DNA of 64,000 nucleotides from Mesohalobacter halotolerans (GTDB taxonomy: Bacteria > Bacteroidota > Bacteroidia > Flavobacteriales > Flavobacteriaceae). Shown here piece by piece: positions 18,023 through 26,709 of this stretch. Every line of letters begins with the position of its first letter. Within the stretch, counting starts at the first letter, position 1. The notes under the pieces were generated by a model. The model did no database searches. It was not told the DNA's origin and saw only the letters and a program-made list of their open reading frames with translations. The position numbers and the translations under genes are program-made. Location of the stretch: assembly GCF_006120725.1 (NCBI RefSeq), contig NZ_SWMU01000001.1, forward strand, positions 310,001-374,000. The letters are read 5' to 3'.

Positions 18023-18811
18023 TTAGACAATTGACTCTCTTTGCCTCAAAGCTTCAAAAATTAAGATTGCCGAAGAAACCGAAAGATTCATAGAGTCAAT
18101 TTGACCTTTCATGGGAATATTAATGGCTTGTATGTTTGGCTTTTGTCTCCAAAATGTTGTCAGCCCGTATGCCTCAGAACCCATTATAAAGGCAGTTTTG
18201 GTTTTGTAATTTTCACTTAAGTACGAGTTGGAGTTTTGTAAAGTTGCAGAATACATATTAAATGAATTATCATTTAAAAATTCATAAATTTCATCAGAAG
18301 ACCCTAATACAATAGAATTTGAAAACACGGCGCCCAAACTCGCCCTTATGGTATTAGGATTATACAAATCGGTTTTGGGGTCTGCAATCATAACAGCATC
18401 GAGCTTGGCAGCATCTACAGTACGAAGAATGGCTCCAATATTTCCAGGTTTTTCGGGAGACTCTAAAACCAGCACTAAAGGATTTTCGGCATGAGTTTTA
18501 AAATGACTTAAGTTATGTTTTGGACTTTTACAAAGTGCAACTATACCTTCTGTACTAGAGCGGTAAGCTAAATGTTGGTATACGTTTGAAGAAATCCTTA
18601 TGACTTGTGTATGCTCTTCAAATTTTAAATCTGCTTGGTAAAAATCTTCAGCTATAAAAACTTTGACAATGTGATAATGATGTGTCAAAGCCATTTCAAT
18701 TTCACGAACACCTTCAATGACAAAAGAATTTTCATCAACTCGCAATTTAGATTTTGATTGTAATTGCTTGAGGTGTTTAATTTGAGGGTTTTTTGTACTA
18801 GTGATGTGCAT
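18023..18811 (-). CDS. SpoU/TrmH-family RNA 2'-O-methyltransferase
   Basis: A 262-aa SPOUT methyltransferase that transfers a methyl from SAM to a ribose in rRNA or tRNA. All three family motifs are present: PGNIGAILRT (motif 1), IMGSEAYGLT (motif 2) and IPMKGQIDSMNLSVSSAI (motif 3, part of the trefoil knot). An N-terminal substrate-binding region (KNPQIKHLKQLQ...FVIEGVRE) resembles the RlmB/TsnR group. The target nucleotide cannot be told from sequence. The gene is alone on its transcript, with 118 bp to the following gene. Confidence 0.9.
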   Translation of the reverse strand: MHITSTKNPQIKHLKQLQSKSKLRVDENSFVIEGVREIEMALTHHYHIVKVFIAEDFYQADLKFEEHTQVIRISSNVYQHLAYRSSTEGIVALCKSPKHNLSHFKTHAENPLVLVLESPEKPGNIGAILRTVDAAKLDAVMIADPKTDLYNPNTIRASLGAVFSNSIVLGSSDEIYEFLNDNSFNMYSATLQNSNSYLSENYKTKTAFIMGSEAYGLTTFWRQKPNIQAINIPMKGQIDSMNLSVSSAILIFEALRQRESIV

Positions 18812-19021
18812 TGATTACCTCTATTTCGTTAAATGTATATTAATATTAAACATTTTAAATTATCTAATTGTTTGTTTTTCAATTATATATAAATTTAAGG
18901 GTTTCAAAATAAAAATTGTGGCATCGAAATTGTTTAAATTTTAATAAGCAACTTATCAAAATATTAACGAATCCTCATATTTCAAAACTAAGTTTAATTT
19001 GTTATTTTACATTAAAAAGTT

Positions 19022-19501
19022 ATGAAAACATTATTATCACTAATTTTAGTTTGTAGTCTTTACGGCTGTCAGTCTTCCGCCCAAAGTGAAAAGTCAAATA
19101 AAGACTTTGAAATCACAAAAACTGATGATGAATGGAAAGCAGAACTGAGCGATATGGAGTATCGGGTTCTCAGAAAAGCTGCAACCGAAAGACCGTTTAC
19201 AAGTGAACTTTTAAATATTAAAGAACCCGGTGTTTTTGTGTGTGCTGCTTGTGAAAACCCTTTATATGAAACTAAGCATAAATTTGATAGCGGCACCGGC
19301 TGGCCAAGCTTTGATCGTGCAATCGAAGGAAGCTTAGCCTACTCTTCAGATAGAAAATTAGGCTACAAAAGAGATGAATTGCTTTGTGGTAAATGTGGCA
19401 GCCACTTGGGTCACGTTTTCGATGATGGACCAAGAGAAACTACTGGAAAAAGACATTGTATCAATGGCGTAGCTTTAGATTTTAAACCCAAAAATAACTA
19501 A
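19022..19501 (+). CDS. msrB: Methionine-R-sulfoxide reductase MsrB, lipoprotein form
   Basis: Reduces methionine-R-sulfoxide in damaged proteins. The 159-aa protein has a short lipoprotein signal with lipobox LYGC, so it is probably anchored in the cell envelope. The MsrB domain has the zinc Cys pairs CAAC and CGKC, SGTGWPSFD, GSHLGHVFDDGP and the catalytic Cys in RHCINGVAL. A second MsrB without a signal follows directly 1 bp later. The pair gives one enzyme outside and one inside the cytoplasmic membrane. Confidence 0.93.
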   Translation: MKTLLSLILVCSLYGCQSSAQSEKSNKDFEITKTDDEWKAELSDMEYRVLRKAATERPFTSELLNIKEPGVFVCAACENPLYETKHKFDSGTGWPSFDRAIEGSLAYSSDRKLGYKRDELLCGKCGSHLGHVFDDGPRETTGKRHCINGVALDFKPKNN

Positions 19502-19502
19502 A

Positions 19503-19892
19503 ATGGCGAACCTCGAAAATACGGATTGGAAATCGAAACTGTCTCCAGAAGCTTATGAAGTTTTAAGAGAAAAAGGCACTGAACCGCCACATTCTGGAAA
19601 ATATAATATGCATTTTGAAAATGGCACTTATGTTTGTAAAGGTTGTGGTGCCGAATTATTTGATAGCAACACAAAGTTTGATAGTGGTTGCGGCTGGCCA
19701 AGTTTTGATGAGGCGAAAGAAGGAGCTGTTCGTTACGAGCCCGACCATTCGCTAGGCATGAAACGAGTAGAAATATTATGTAACAACTGCGGTGGTCACT
19801 TGGGTCATGTGTTTGAAGATGGACCTACGGAAACAGGACAACGCTATTGCGTAAATTCTCTAAGTTTAAATTTCAACCCAAAAAAACCATAA
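19503..19892 (+). CDS. msrB: Methionine-R-sulfoxide reductase MsrB, cytoplasmic form
   Basis: A 129-aa MsrB without signal peptide. Zinc ligands are in CKGC and CNNC, followed by SGCGWPSFDEA, GGHLGHVFEDGP and the catalytic Cys in QRYCVNSLSL. The extra Cys in SGCGW is a candidate resolving Cys and is absent from the upstream paralogue (SGTGW). The gene is 1 bp from the lipoprotein MsrB and its stop overlaps the start of the next gene, giving a translationally coupled trio. Confidence 0.95.
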   Translation: MANLENTDWKSKLSPEAYEVLREKGTEPPHSGKYNMHFENGTYVCKGCGAELFDSNTKFDSGCGWPSFDEAKEGAVRYEPDHSLGMKRVEILCNNCGGHLGHVFEDGPTETGQRYCVNSLSLNFNPKKP

Positions 19893-20422
19893 TGATGAAA
19901 AAATTAATTGTATTATTATTTAGTGTAGCTTTAATAAGTTGCGAAGGACCACAAGGCCCACCGGGACCTCCAGGTTTTGACGGTGTAAATATACTTGGAA
20001 ACGTATTTGAAGTTAATGTTGATTTTACACCTAATAATGGCTTTTCAAATTTGATAGCGTTTCCAAATAATATAGAAGTTTTCGAAAGTGATGTCGTAAT
20101 GGTCTATCTTTTAGAGGAACAAGTCAGCGACCCAAGTGGACCAATTGATGTTTGGACGCCTTTACCTCAATCTTTTTTTGTAGATGGTGGTGCTCAAGTG
20201 GTTTACAACTTTAACCATACTTTTCTTGATGTCAATTTATTTTTGGATGGCAATGTCAACCTCAACAATTTGGGACCTGGTTTTACCAATAATCAAGTTT
20301 TTAGAATCGCCATTTTGCCGGCAGATTTTGCTGAGGAGTTTGATGTGAATTTACAGGATTACAACGCAGTGATGCAGATACTTAAATCTCAAAATGCAGA
20401 TATTGAAGTTCAATCATTGTGA
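19892..20422 (+). CDS. Lipoprotein with a short collagen-like motif
   Basis: I start the gene at 19892 (MMKKLIVLLFSVALISC), because the TAATG overlap with the MsrB stop and the lipobox LISC make it a proper lipoprotein. Directly after the Cys comes EGPQGPPGPPGFDG, a collagen-type Gly-Pro-Pro repeat of four triplets, followed by a beta-rich domain of about 150 aa. This is a recurrent Bacteroidota family of unknown function. The upstream alternative start at 19847 lies within the msrB coding sequence and would bury the signal. A hairpin terminator follows at 20444-20475. Confidence 0.75.
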   Translation: MMKKLIVLLFSVALISCEGPQGPPGPPGFDGVNILGNVFEVNVDFTPNNGFSNLIAFPNNIEVFESDVVMVYLLEEQVSDPSGPIDVWTPLPQSFFVDGGAQVVYNFNHTFLDVNLFLDGNVNLNNLGPGFTNNQVFRIAILPADFAEEFDVNLQDYNAVMQILKSQNADIEVQSL

Positions 20423-20443
20423 AAATATATAACATAAAACAGT

Positions 20444-20475
20444 AAAAAACCTCGATAATATTCGGGGTTTTTTTA
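20444..20475 (+). terminator. Rho-independent terminator after the msrB operon
   Basis: AAAAAACCTCGA, a short AT loop and TTCGGGGTTTTTTT form a hairpin with an eight-base stem (one G-U pair) and a T-run, 22 bp after the stop of the collagen-motif lipoprotein gene. Confidence 0.8.
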
Positions 20476-20676
20476 TTAAGGTATAATCGATGTTATAATT
20501 CTGTTTATCAGTTTTTTAGAGATGTTTATCATATTATTTTAAATGAGGCTGCAGACACTTTGTCATTGTTTATTACCGTTATTAAGCCATAATGTCAGTA
20601 TAAATCAGTTGGTATAAGAATTGAACTTATGTGGTTGAAGAAAAAAATTGAAGTTTAACCAAAAAATTATAGTATT

Positions 20677-21111
20677 ATGGAATTAATGACAAGAACAAAG
20701 AACGGATGGTTACCTAATTTATTAGAAGACATTTTTGATGATAGGTTAACCGAAAATGGTTTTAACACCATGAAGTCTTTACCCGCAGTAAATATTGAAG
20801 AGAAAGAAGACAAATACACTCTTGAACTTGCTGCGCCTGGTAAAACTAAAAAAGATTTCAATATTGAATTGGATAACGATTTGTTAACCATTTCATCTGA
20901 AATCAAAGAAGAACATAAATCTGAGGATAAAGACAGAAACTTTACCCGAAGAGAATTTAGCTATGAAAGCTTTAAGCGAAGCTTTACATTACCAGACACC
21001 GTTGATACTAATAAAGTGAAAGCTAATTATAAAAATGGTGTGTTAACGGTAGATTTACCTAAGCGTGACGAAGCTAAAAAACAACCTAAGCGCTTAATTG
21101 ATATCAGTTAA
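20677..21111 (+). CDS. Small heat-shock protein, Hsp20 family
   Basis: A 144-aa holdase chaperone. The alpha-crystallin domain runs from about residue 35 to 130 (PAVNIEEKEDKYTLELAAPG ... ANYKNGVLTVDLPK), with the family A-x-x-x-N-G-V-L motif and a C-terminal extension that lacks a clear I-x-I but ends RLIDIS. The N-terminal arm has LPNLLEDIFDDRL. It is a single gene, bounded upstream by 254 bp with the terminator of the msrB operon and downstream by a long inverted repeat shared with convergent purE. I saw no CIRCE or other heat-shock operator. Confidence 0.93.
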   Translation: MELMTRTKNGWLPNLLEDIFDDRLTENGFNTMKSLPAVNIEEKEDKYTLELAAPGKTKKDFNIELDNDLLTISSEIKEEHKSEDKDRNFTRREFSYESFKRSFTLPDTVDTNKVKANYKNGVLTVDLPKRDEAKKQPKRLIDIS

Positions 21112-21127
21112 ATTTTATCAATAGTTG

Positions 21128-21195
21128 AAAAACCTTAAAGTTAGGTTTTGTTATTCTAAACTTGTTTCAGAATCTCTACTAACTTTAAGGTTTTT
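21128..21195. terminator. Bidirectional terminator between hsp20 and purE
   Basis: A perfect 17-bp inverted repeat, AAAAACCTTAAAGTTAG at 21128-21144 and its complement at 21179-21195, flanks a 34-nt loop. The A-rich 5' arm and T-rich 3' arm suit termination in both directions between two convergent genes. The long loop is unusual for an intrinsic terminator. Confidence 0.7.
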
Positions 21196-21677
21196 TATTT
21201 TAAAGATTTTGAGCCTTCTATGACTTTTGCTTTGAGCTCTTCTTTAAATTCTTCAACCTTTTTATGGATATCCTCTTGAGTTGCACCGAGGATTTGAGCT
21301 GCCAGAATTCCTGCATTTTTAGCCCCATCAAGCGCTACGGTAGCGACAGGCACACCACCTGGCATTTGTAGGATAGACAATACAGAATCCCAACCATCAA
21401 TAGACTTTCGAGATTTTACAGGCACGCCAATCACTGGTAAAGCAGTAACCGAAGCAATCATGCCTGGTAAATGGGCCGCACCACCGGCACCAGCGATAAT
21501 CACACCAATATTTCTATTGGCTGCAGATTTGCCGTATTCCATGAGTTTGTCTGGCGTGCGATGCGCAGAGACAATATCGACTTCAACGGGAATTTCAAAA
21601 TGTTTTAGAATATCTATGGCGTCTTGCATCACTGGCAAATCGCTTGTGCTTCCCATAATTACTGCAACCGTTTTCAT
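21195..21677 (-). CDS. purE: N5-carboxyaminoimidazole ribonucleotide mutase
   Basis: Catalyses the conversion of N5-CAIR to CAIR in purine synthesis. The 160-aa sequence has the class I PurE signatures [21 protein letters not shown] with the catalytic His, and [13 protein letters not shown]. The gene normally works with purK, which is not seen in this window. A 24-bp stem-loop repeat lies between it and lnt. Confidence 0.96.
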   Translation of the reverse strand: MKTVAVIMGSTSDLPVMQDAIDILKHFEIPVEVDIVSAHRTPDKLMEYGKSAANRNIGVIIAGAGGAAHLPGMIASVTALPVIGVPVKSRKSIDGWDSVLSILQMPGGVPVATVALDGAKNAGILAAQILGATQEDIHKKVEEFKEELKAKVIEGSKSLK

Positions 21678-21702
21678 AAATAATTATTTTTAAATACATA
21701 AG

Positions 21703-21726
21703 GACGCTGAGCGAAGCCGAGGCGTC
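21703..21726 (-). repeat. Stem-loop repeat with CTTCGCTCAG loop core
   Basis: A 24-bp unit: on the minus strand it reads GACG, six bases, CTTCGCTCAG, CGTC. The four end bases pair (GACG/CGTC). A second 24-bp copy at 40701-40724 has the same CTTCGCTCAG core but different, also complementary, ends (TAGG/CCTA). It overlaps the lnt stop codon. Confidence 0.65.
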
Positions 21727-23320
21727 ATCTCTTCAATCCCTCACGTTTATACTTTATTAACGCAAAAATACCAATAAAGATGATAAAAAAGTAAGCAATT
21801 CGTGCAATATAATCACCATGTTTGACATAAAACGTCGTTTTTGTCATCAATGGTATATCTTCTTTTAAGCTAATTCTCGTATTGTAAACTGTTTTAGACA
21901 TCACTTCACCAAGCGGATTGATAAATCCAGAAATACCCGTATTAGCACTTCTCGCAACACTACGTCGGGTTTCTACTGCTCTTAGTTTGGCATATGAAAA
22001 GTGCTGTTTGTGGCCTTGTGTTTCGCCCCACCAAGCGTCGTTTGTGATAATCCCTAGAATTGTTGCGCCGTTGTTGACATATCCTGTAACAAATTCTCCA
22101 TAAACCGACTCGTAACAGATAATTGGGGCAACTTTGACCTCTTGATCGATTTCAAAAACTGAGCGGTTGTCTTGTGTGGTTTTCACCGCTACCGTGCCGC
22201 CTAAATCTAACATAATATCACCCAAAAGTGGTTTAAGAAACTCCTGATAAGGAAAGTTTTCCACTCCGACGACCAATTTAGATTTGTGATAAAACTCTAT
22301 AGATTGATTGGCTTTTGCCAAAAACGCCGAGTTGTAATCATTAAACCAAATCCCTTTTTTTAGATAATTGGTTTGGGTTTTAACTTGAGATGAATCACGA
22401 ATTATTTCATACATCGAAATCCCACTTATCAAAGACAACTGCGGAAATTGACTGGTGACTTGTTGAGTAAATTGATAGGCTGGACTCACATTAAATTGTT
22501 TTAATCTTGTACCGTCTGCAAAAACCGTTTCAGGAGCCAAAATCGTGCTTTCTCCTATTGGTTTTTGTTGAGCAATGAGTTCGATTAAATTTTTAGCAAC
22601 TTGTGGGTCTTTGGTGTTATATTTTTCGGAATACGGGTCAATATTGGGTTGTAGGACAATCACTTCAGCGGTTTTACCGAGGTTTGTGTATTGTGATTTG
22701 ATAAGATAGGACAAAGCAATTGGTAATCCCAAAAGTAAAATGAGTGAAACCAAGAGTTTAATTTTCTGTAATCGGTTTTGTCCCCATTTGAGGTAAGCAT
22801 TGAAAAGCAAAATATTGATCAACCAAATCCATAGCGTGCCACCAAAAGTGCCTGTGTATTCATACCATTGCACCCAATTGATATTTTCTGAAAACACATT
22901 ACCGAGATTGAGCCATGGCCACGAGAATTCCCAATGTAAATGCAATTTTTCAAACCCAATCCACAATGCAATTAGAAAAACCAAAGCATTGCGGTTTGAC
23001 GTGCGTTTGGCGATAAATTGATAGAACATAAAGACCAAAGCCATCAACCCCGAATTGACCAGAACCGCAAACCACATCCCGAAAGCTGTAGAATAATACA
23101 GCCAAAAGGTCGTGATGATATTAAAGACAAAAAAAGTAATGTAGGCTGAAACAAAACTTTTTAATAAAAGCCGCTTAGGTTTTTGAAGACGCAATTGATA
23201 AAACACAATCAACAAGGGCACAAAACCCAAAAACACCAATGGCGAAAACCCATGAGTAGGCCAGGCCAAACTTAATAATAGGCCCGAAAGTAGGAGAAGA
23301 CCAATTTGTTTACTGTTCAT
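21725..23320 (-). CDS. lnt: Apolipoprotein N-acyltransferase
   Basis: Adds the third acyl chain to lipoproteins at the inner membrane, after LspA. The 531-aa protein has six N-terminal membrane helices (about 5-205), a periplasmic nitrilase-type domain and one C-terminal helix (about 500-520). Catalytic residues are visible as Glu in ILAPETVF, Lys in YHKSKLVVGVE and Cys in PIICYESVYGEF. Its stop overlaps a 24-bp stem-loop repeat. Confidence 0.93.
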   Translation of the reverse strand: MNSKQIGLLLLSGLLLSLAWPTHGFSPLVFLGFVPLLIVFYQLRLQKPKRLLLKSFVSAYITFFVFNIITTFWLYYSTAFGMWFAVLVNSGLMALVFMFYQFIAKRTSNRNALVFLIALWIGFEKLHLHWEFSWPWLNLGNVFSENINWVQWYEYTGTFGGTLWIWLINILLFNAYLKWGQNRLQKIKLLVSLILLLGLPIALSYLIKSQYTNLGKTAEVIVLQPNIDPYSEKYNTKDPQVAKNLIELIAQQKPIGESTILAPETVFADGTRLKQFNVSPAYQFTQQVTSQFPQLSLISGISMYEIIRDSSQVKTQTNYLKKGIWFNDYNSAFLAKANQSIEFYHKSKLVVGVENFPYQEFLKPLLGDIMLDLGGTVAVKTTQDNRSVFEIDQEVKVAPIICYESVYGEFVTGYVNNGATILGIITNDAWWGETQGHKQHFSYAKLRAVETRRSVARSANTGISGFINPLGEVMSKTVYNTRISLKEDIPLMTKTTFYVKHGDYIARIAYFFIIFIGIFALIKYKREGLKR

Positions 23321-23470
23321 GCGTTGGCTTAGAATAAATCACAAATATAAGCGTCTCATTTTTTTGAATGGTCTTGTTTTGAATTTATTACATACAATAC
23401 CTCAAGTTGATGATGTTTAGAAATAAATTAATGCATTACACCTACCACATCCTTGACAATCTTTCGAATG

Positions 23471-23492
23471 CCTGACTTGCCGGCGAGGCAGG
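23471..23492. repeat. GC-rich palindromic repeat between hemB and lnt
   Basis: A 22-bp imperfect palindrome, CCTGACTTGCCGGCGAGGCAGG, in an AT-rich intergenic region, followed by GCTCAGGATGACAA. It resembles the palindrome found inside the IS3 remnant at 4648-4669. Similar GC-rich palindromes are scattered in many Flavobacteriaceae. Confidence 0.6.
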
Positions 23493-23519
23493 CGCTCAGG
23501 ATGACAATTAAAAAAATTA

Positions 23520-24506
23520 TTACAACAGTTTTACAACATCCTTAGCAAAATAAGAAGCGATCAAACTGGCACCAGCACGTTTTATAGCTGTCAATTGTTC
23601 AAGCATTACGGCATCATGGTCTAGCCAACCTTGTTGAGACGCGGCCTTGATCATGGCATATTCGCCACTGACTTGATAAACGGCTATCGGCTGCTCAACA
23701 GTATTGGCTAAATCTCTAACAATATCCAAATAGCACAAGCCGGGTTTTACCATCACAATGTCTGCACCTTCTTCAATATCTAAAAGTGTTTCGGTGATAG
23801 CCACTTTTCGGTTTGCCGGGTTCATTTGGTAAGTGCTTTTATCTTTAGGCACATCAGCTTCATCGACTGGGGCTGAGTCTAAAGCATCTCGAAATGGCCC
23901 ATAAAAAGCTGAGGCATATTTCGCAGAATAGCTCATAATACCGGTATCATCAAAGCCGTTTTTCTCTAAAATTTCGCGTATCGCTCCAATTCTTCCGTCC
24001 ATCATATCGCTTGGAGCAAGCATATCGGCACCAGCTTGCGCATGACCCAATGCCATTTTAGCCAGCATCTGCACGCTTTTATCATTGATGATTTTTCCAT
24101 GTTTTACAATCCCATCGTGGCCTAAAGATGAAAACGGGTCTAAAGCCACATCGGTCATCACATATAGTTCCGGCACAGCATTTTTAATGGTTTTAATGGC
24201 TTGTTGCATCAATCCGTTGTCGTCTATGGCAGCTAAACCTGTGTTGTCTTTCAATGTATCATCCACTTTTACAAAGAGCAAAACCGACTTTAAGCCCATG
24301 TTCCATAAGTCTTTTACTTCTTGCTTAATCAAATCCAGACTCATGCGGTAATAATTAGGCATGGATGGGATTTCTTCTTTGATGTTTTTGCCTTCTACAA
24401 TAAAAAGTGGCACAATAAAATCATCGGGATGCAAGCGTGTTTCTTTGACCAAATCTCTTATCGCTTGGCTTTTTCTAAGTCGGCGTGGGCGTTGATACGG
24501 ATACAT
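23520..24506 (-). CDS. hemB: Delta-aminolevulinic acid dehydratase (porphobilinogen synthase)
   Basis: Condenses two 5-aminolevulinate molecules to porphobilinogen in haem synthesis. The 328-aa sequence shows the two active-site Lys regions, SYSAKYASAFYGPFRDA and MVKPGLCYLDI. The usual allosteric-site Arg/Asp tract DVALDPFSSLGHDG has no Cys triad, so this is a Mg-type rather than Zn-type enzyme (inference from the missing DVCLCxYxxHGHC pattern). It lies 4 bp after hemF and is cotranscribed with it. Confidence 0.96.
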   Translation of the reverse strand: MYPYQRPRRLRKSQAIRDLVKETRLHPDDFIVPLFIVEGKNIKEEIPSMPNYYRMSLDLIKQEVKDLWNMGLKSVLLFVKVDDTLKDNTGLAAIDDNGLMQQAIKTIKNAVPELYVMTDVALDPFSSLGHDGIVKHGKIINDKSVQMLAKMALGHAQAGADMLAPSDMMDGRIGAIREILEKNGFDDTGIMSYSAKYASAFYGPFRDALDSAPVDEADVPKDKSTYQMNPANRKVAITETLLDIEEGADIVMVKPGLCYLDIVRDLANTVEQPIAVYQVSGEYAMIKAASQQGWLDHDAVMLEQLTAIKRAGASLIASYFAKDVVKLL

Positions 24507-24510
24507 ATAT

Positions 24511-25419
24511 TTATGAATTTATCCAGTCTTTAGGATGTTGTAATACGTTTACTAGTTTTTTTTCAGGCGAATTTTTCTCAGGTTCATGGTTGTATCGCCA
24601 TTGCACATGTGGCGGTAAACTCATCAAAATACTTTCTATACGACCATTGGTTTTGAGTCCAAACAGCGTGCCTTTGTCATGCACTAGATTAAACTCGACA
24701 TAGCGGCCACGCCGTATTTCTTGCCAATCGCGATGATGTTTTTCATACGGCATATCTTTTCTTTTTTCCACAATGGGAAGATAGGCATCTAGAAAACTAT
24801 CGCCAACTTCTGTAACAAAATCATGCCACTGATCAATGCTTCTTTCAGCATTGGGTTTTAAATAGTCAAAAAATAAACCGCCTATACCTCGAGCCTCGTC
24901 ACGATGGTGATTCCAAAAATATTCATCGCATCGCTTTTTATATTGAGGGTAAAAATCAGTGTGGTGTTGATCACATGCTGCTTTACAAACTTGGTGAAAG
25001 TGTTTAGCATCATCTTCAAATAAATAATACGGCGTCAAATCTAATCCGCCCCCAAACCATTGGTCTATACGATTTCCGGATTTATCAATCATTTCAAAAT
25101 ACCGCCAATTGGCGTGAACCGTTGGCACAAATGGATTTTTAGGATGAAGCACCAAACTTAAACCACAAGCATAAAAATCACAATCTTCAACTTTAAAATA
25201 AGATTGCATCGATTGTGGTAATGGGCCATGAACAGCAGACACATTTACGCCGCCTTTTTCAAAAATATTTCCGTTTTGAATCACCCGAGTTTTGCCGCCA
25301 CCACCTTCTTTGCGTTCCCATTGGTCTTCGTGAAATTTGGCTTTACCATCGATGTCTTCAAGTGCTGAAGTGATTCGATTTTGAAGATTGAGGATATAAT
25401 CGTAAAAAAGGTTTTTCAT
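24511..25419 (-). CDS. hemF: Oxygen-dependent coproporphyrinogen III oxidase
   Basis: Oxidatively decarboxylates coproporphyrinogen III to protoporphyrinogen IX using O2. The 302-aa protein has WERKEGGGGKTRVIQNG, HANWRYFEM, and the conserved GGGLDLTPYYLFEDDA and GIGGLFFDY segments. Pairing with hemB in one operon agrees with an aerobic haem pathway. It is divergent from the PLP enzyme gene to the right. Confidence 0.96.
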   Translation of the reverse strand: MKNLFYDYILNLQNRITSALEDIDGKAKFHEDQWERKEGGGGKTRVIQNGNIFEKGGVNVSAVHGPLPQSMQSYFKVEDCDFYACGLSLVLHPKNPFVPTVHANWRYFEMIDKSGNRIDQWFGGGLDLTPYYLFEDDAKHFHQVCKAACDQHHTDFYPQYKKRCDEYFWNHHRDEARGIGGLFFDYLKPNAERSIDQWHDFVTEVGDSFLDAYLPIVEKRKDMPYEKHHRDWQEIRRGRYVEFNLVHDKGTLFGLKTNGRIESILMSLPPHVQWRYNHEPEKNSPEKKLVNVLQHPKDWINS

Positions 25420-25516
25420 AAAATTTTATGTATTACAAATATAATTGAATTCTAAACGAGAAATAGCTAAATACATTTTGAGTTTGTTAAACATTAAATA
25501 AACCTAAACTTTAGGC

Positions 25517-25546
25517 TTGCAAATGTGCTTGGCTCTGCTAAATTTG
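25517..25546 (+). promoter_or_regulatory. Bacteroidota-type promoter for the Cys/Met PLP enzyme
   Basis: TTG at 25517-25519 and TAAATTTG at 25539-25546, separated by 19 bp, match the TTTG-N19-TAnnTTTG pattern of Bacteroidota promoters. Its position 18 bp before the ATG at 25564 shows that an upstream in-frame GTG at 25525, which lies inside the promoter, is not the real start. Confidence 0.75.
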
Positions 25547-25563
25547 TTTTAAAACCTTTTCAG

Positions 25564-26709
25564 ATGAAGTTCAATTCCAAAGCCATTCACGGTGGTCAAG
25601 ACAATATAGACCCGGGCTATAATGCAGTGATGCCACCAATTTATCAAACCTCAACTTATGCGCAAAAATCTCCCGGAAAACATAAAGGCTATGAATATTC
25701 CCGAAGTGCAAATCCTACACGAACAGCTTTAGAGCGCTCAATTGCGGCCTTAGAAAACGGTAAATACGGTTTGGCTTTTGGCTCTGGACTAGCAGCGATA
25801 GATGCCATTCTTAAATTGCTAAAACCCGGTGACGAGGTCATTTCAACCCATGACTTATACGGTGGGAGCTATCGTTTGTTTACTAGGATATTTGAAAATG
25901 TTGGTGTTAAATTTCATTTTATAAATCTCAACCTAATTGAAAATATTGAAGCTCATATCACACCAAAAACAAAAATGATTTGGGCAGAAACCCCAACCAA
26001 TCCTATGATGAATGTGATAGACATAAAAGCTTTGGCTAAAATCTGTAAAGCTCATCATCTTAAACTTTGTGTAGACAATACTTTTGCCACACCTTACCTT
26101 CAGCAACCCTTAGAGTTAGGTGCGGATATTGTGATGCACAGTGCGACTAAATATTTGGGCGGTCATTCAGATTTGATTTTAGGCACCGTGGTTGTCAATG
26201 ATGATAATTTAGCAGAGCAACTTGCTTTTATCCAAAATGCTAGCGGTGCTGTTCCCGGGCCGATGGATTGTTTTCTGACCTTAAGAGGCATCAAAACTTT
26301 ACATCTCAGGATGCAAAGACACTGCGAGAATGGCAGAGCTGTTGCTGAATTTCTGCAGCAACACCCACAAGTTGAAAAGGTCTATTGGCCAGGTTTAAAA
26401 ACAAATCCTAACTACAATATTGCTAAATCTCAAATGCGAGATTTTGGAGGTATGGTGTCGTTTACAACTCAAGGCAATTCCTACAAAAATGCCGTAAAAT
26501 TTGTAGAAGGGTTGAAGGTTTTTACTTTAGCTGAGTCACTTGGTGGCGTAGAATCTCTAGCAGGCCATCCTGCAAGTATGACGCATGCCAGCATTCCCAA
26601 AGCTGAACGTGAAAAAGCTGGTGTTGTAGATTCTTTAATCCGATTAAGTGTTGGGATTGAAGATAAAGAAGATTTAATTGAGGATTTAAATCAGGCTATA
26701 AAATCTTAA
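25564..26709 (+). CDS. metB: Cystathionine gamma-synthase/lyase family PLP enzyme
   Basis: A 381-aa PLP-dependent enzyme of Cys/Met metabolism. The internal-aldimine Lys is in HSATKYLGGHSD, the Asp contacting the pyridine N is in CVDNTFATPYLQQP, and EYSRSANPTR and AFGSGLAAI are phosphate-binding and family motifs. Gamma-synthase (methionine synthesis) is the usual annotation for this group, but a gamma-lyase or O-acylhomoserine sulfhydrylase cannot be excluded by eye. The start follows the upstream promoter. It ends 4 bp inside the convergent phosphatase gene. Confidence 0.85.
   Translation: MKFNSKAIHGGQDNIDPGYNAVMPPIYQTSTYAQKSPGKHKGYEYSRSANPTRTALERSIAALENGKYGLAFGSGLAAIDAILKLLKPGDEVISTHDLYGGSYRLFTRIFENVGVKFHFINLNLIENIEAHITPKTKMIWAETPTNPMMNVIDIKALAKICKAHHLKLCVDNTFATPYLQQPLELGADIVMHSATKYLGGHSDLILGTVVVNDDNLAEQLAFIQNASGAVPGPMDCFLTLRGIKTLHLRMQRHCENGRAVAEFLQQHPQVEKVYWPGLKTNPNYNIAKSQMRDFGGMVSFTTQGNSYKNAVKFVEGLKVFTLAESLGGVESLAGHPASMTHASIPKAEREKAGVVDSLIRLSVGIEDKEDLIEDLNQAIKS

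Noticed and set aside
25525-25563. Upstream GTG start for the cystathionine synthase gene
   Set aside because: It falls within a consensus promoter, so it would lie upstream of the transcription start.
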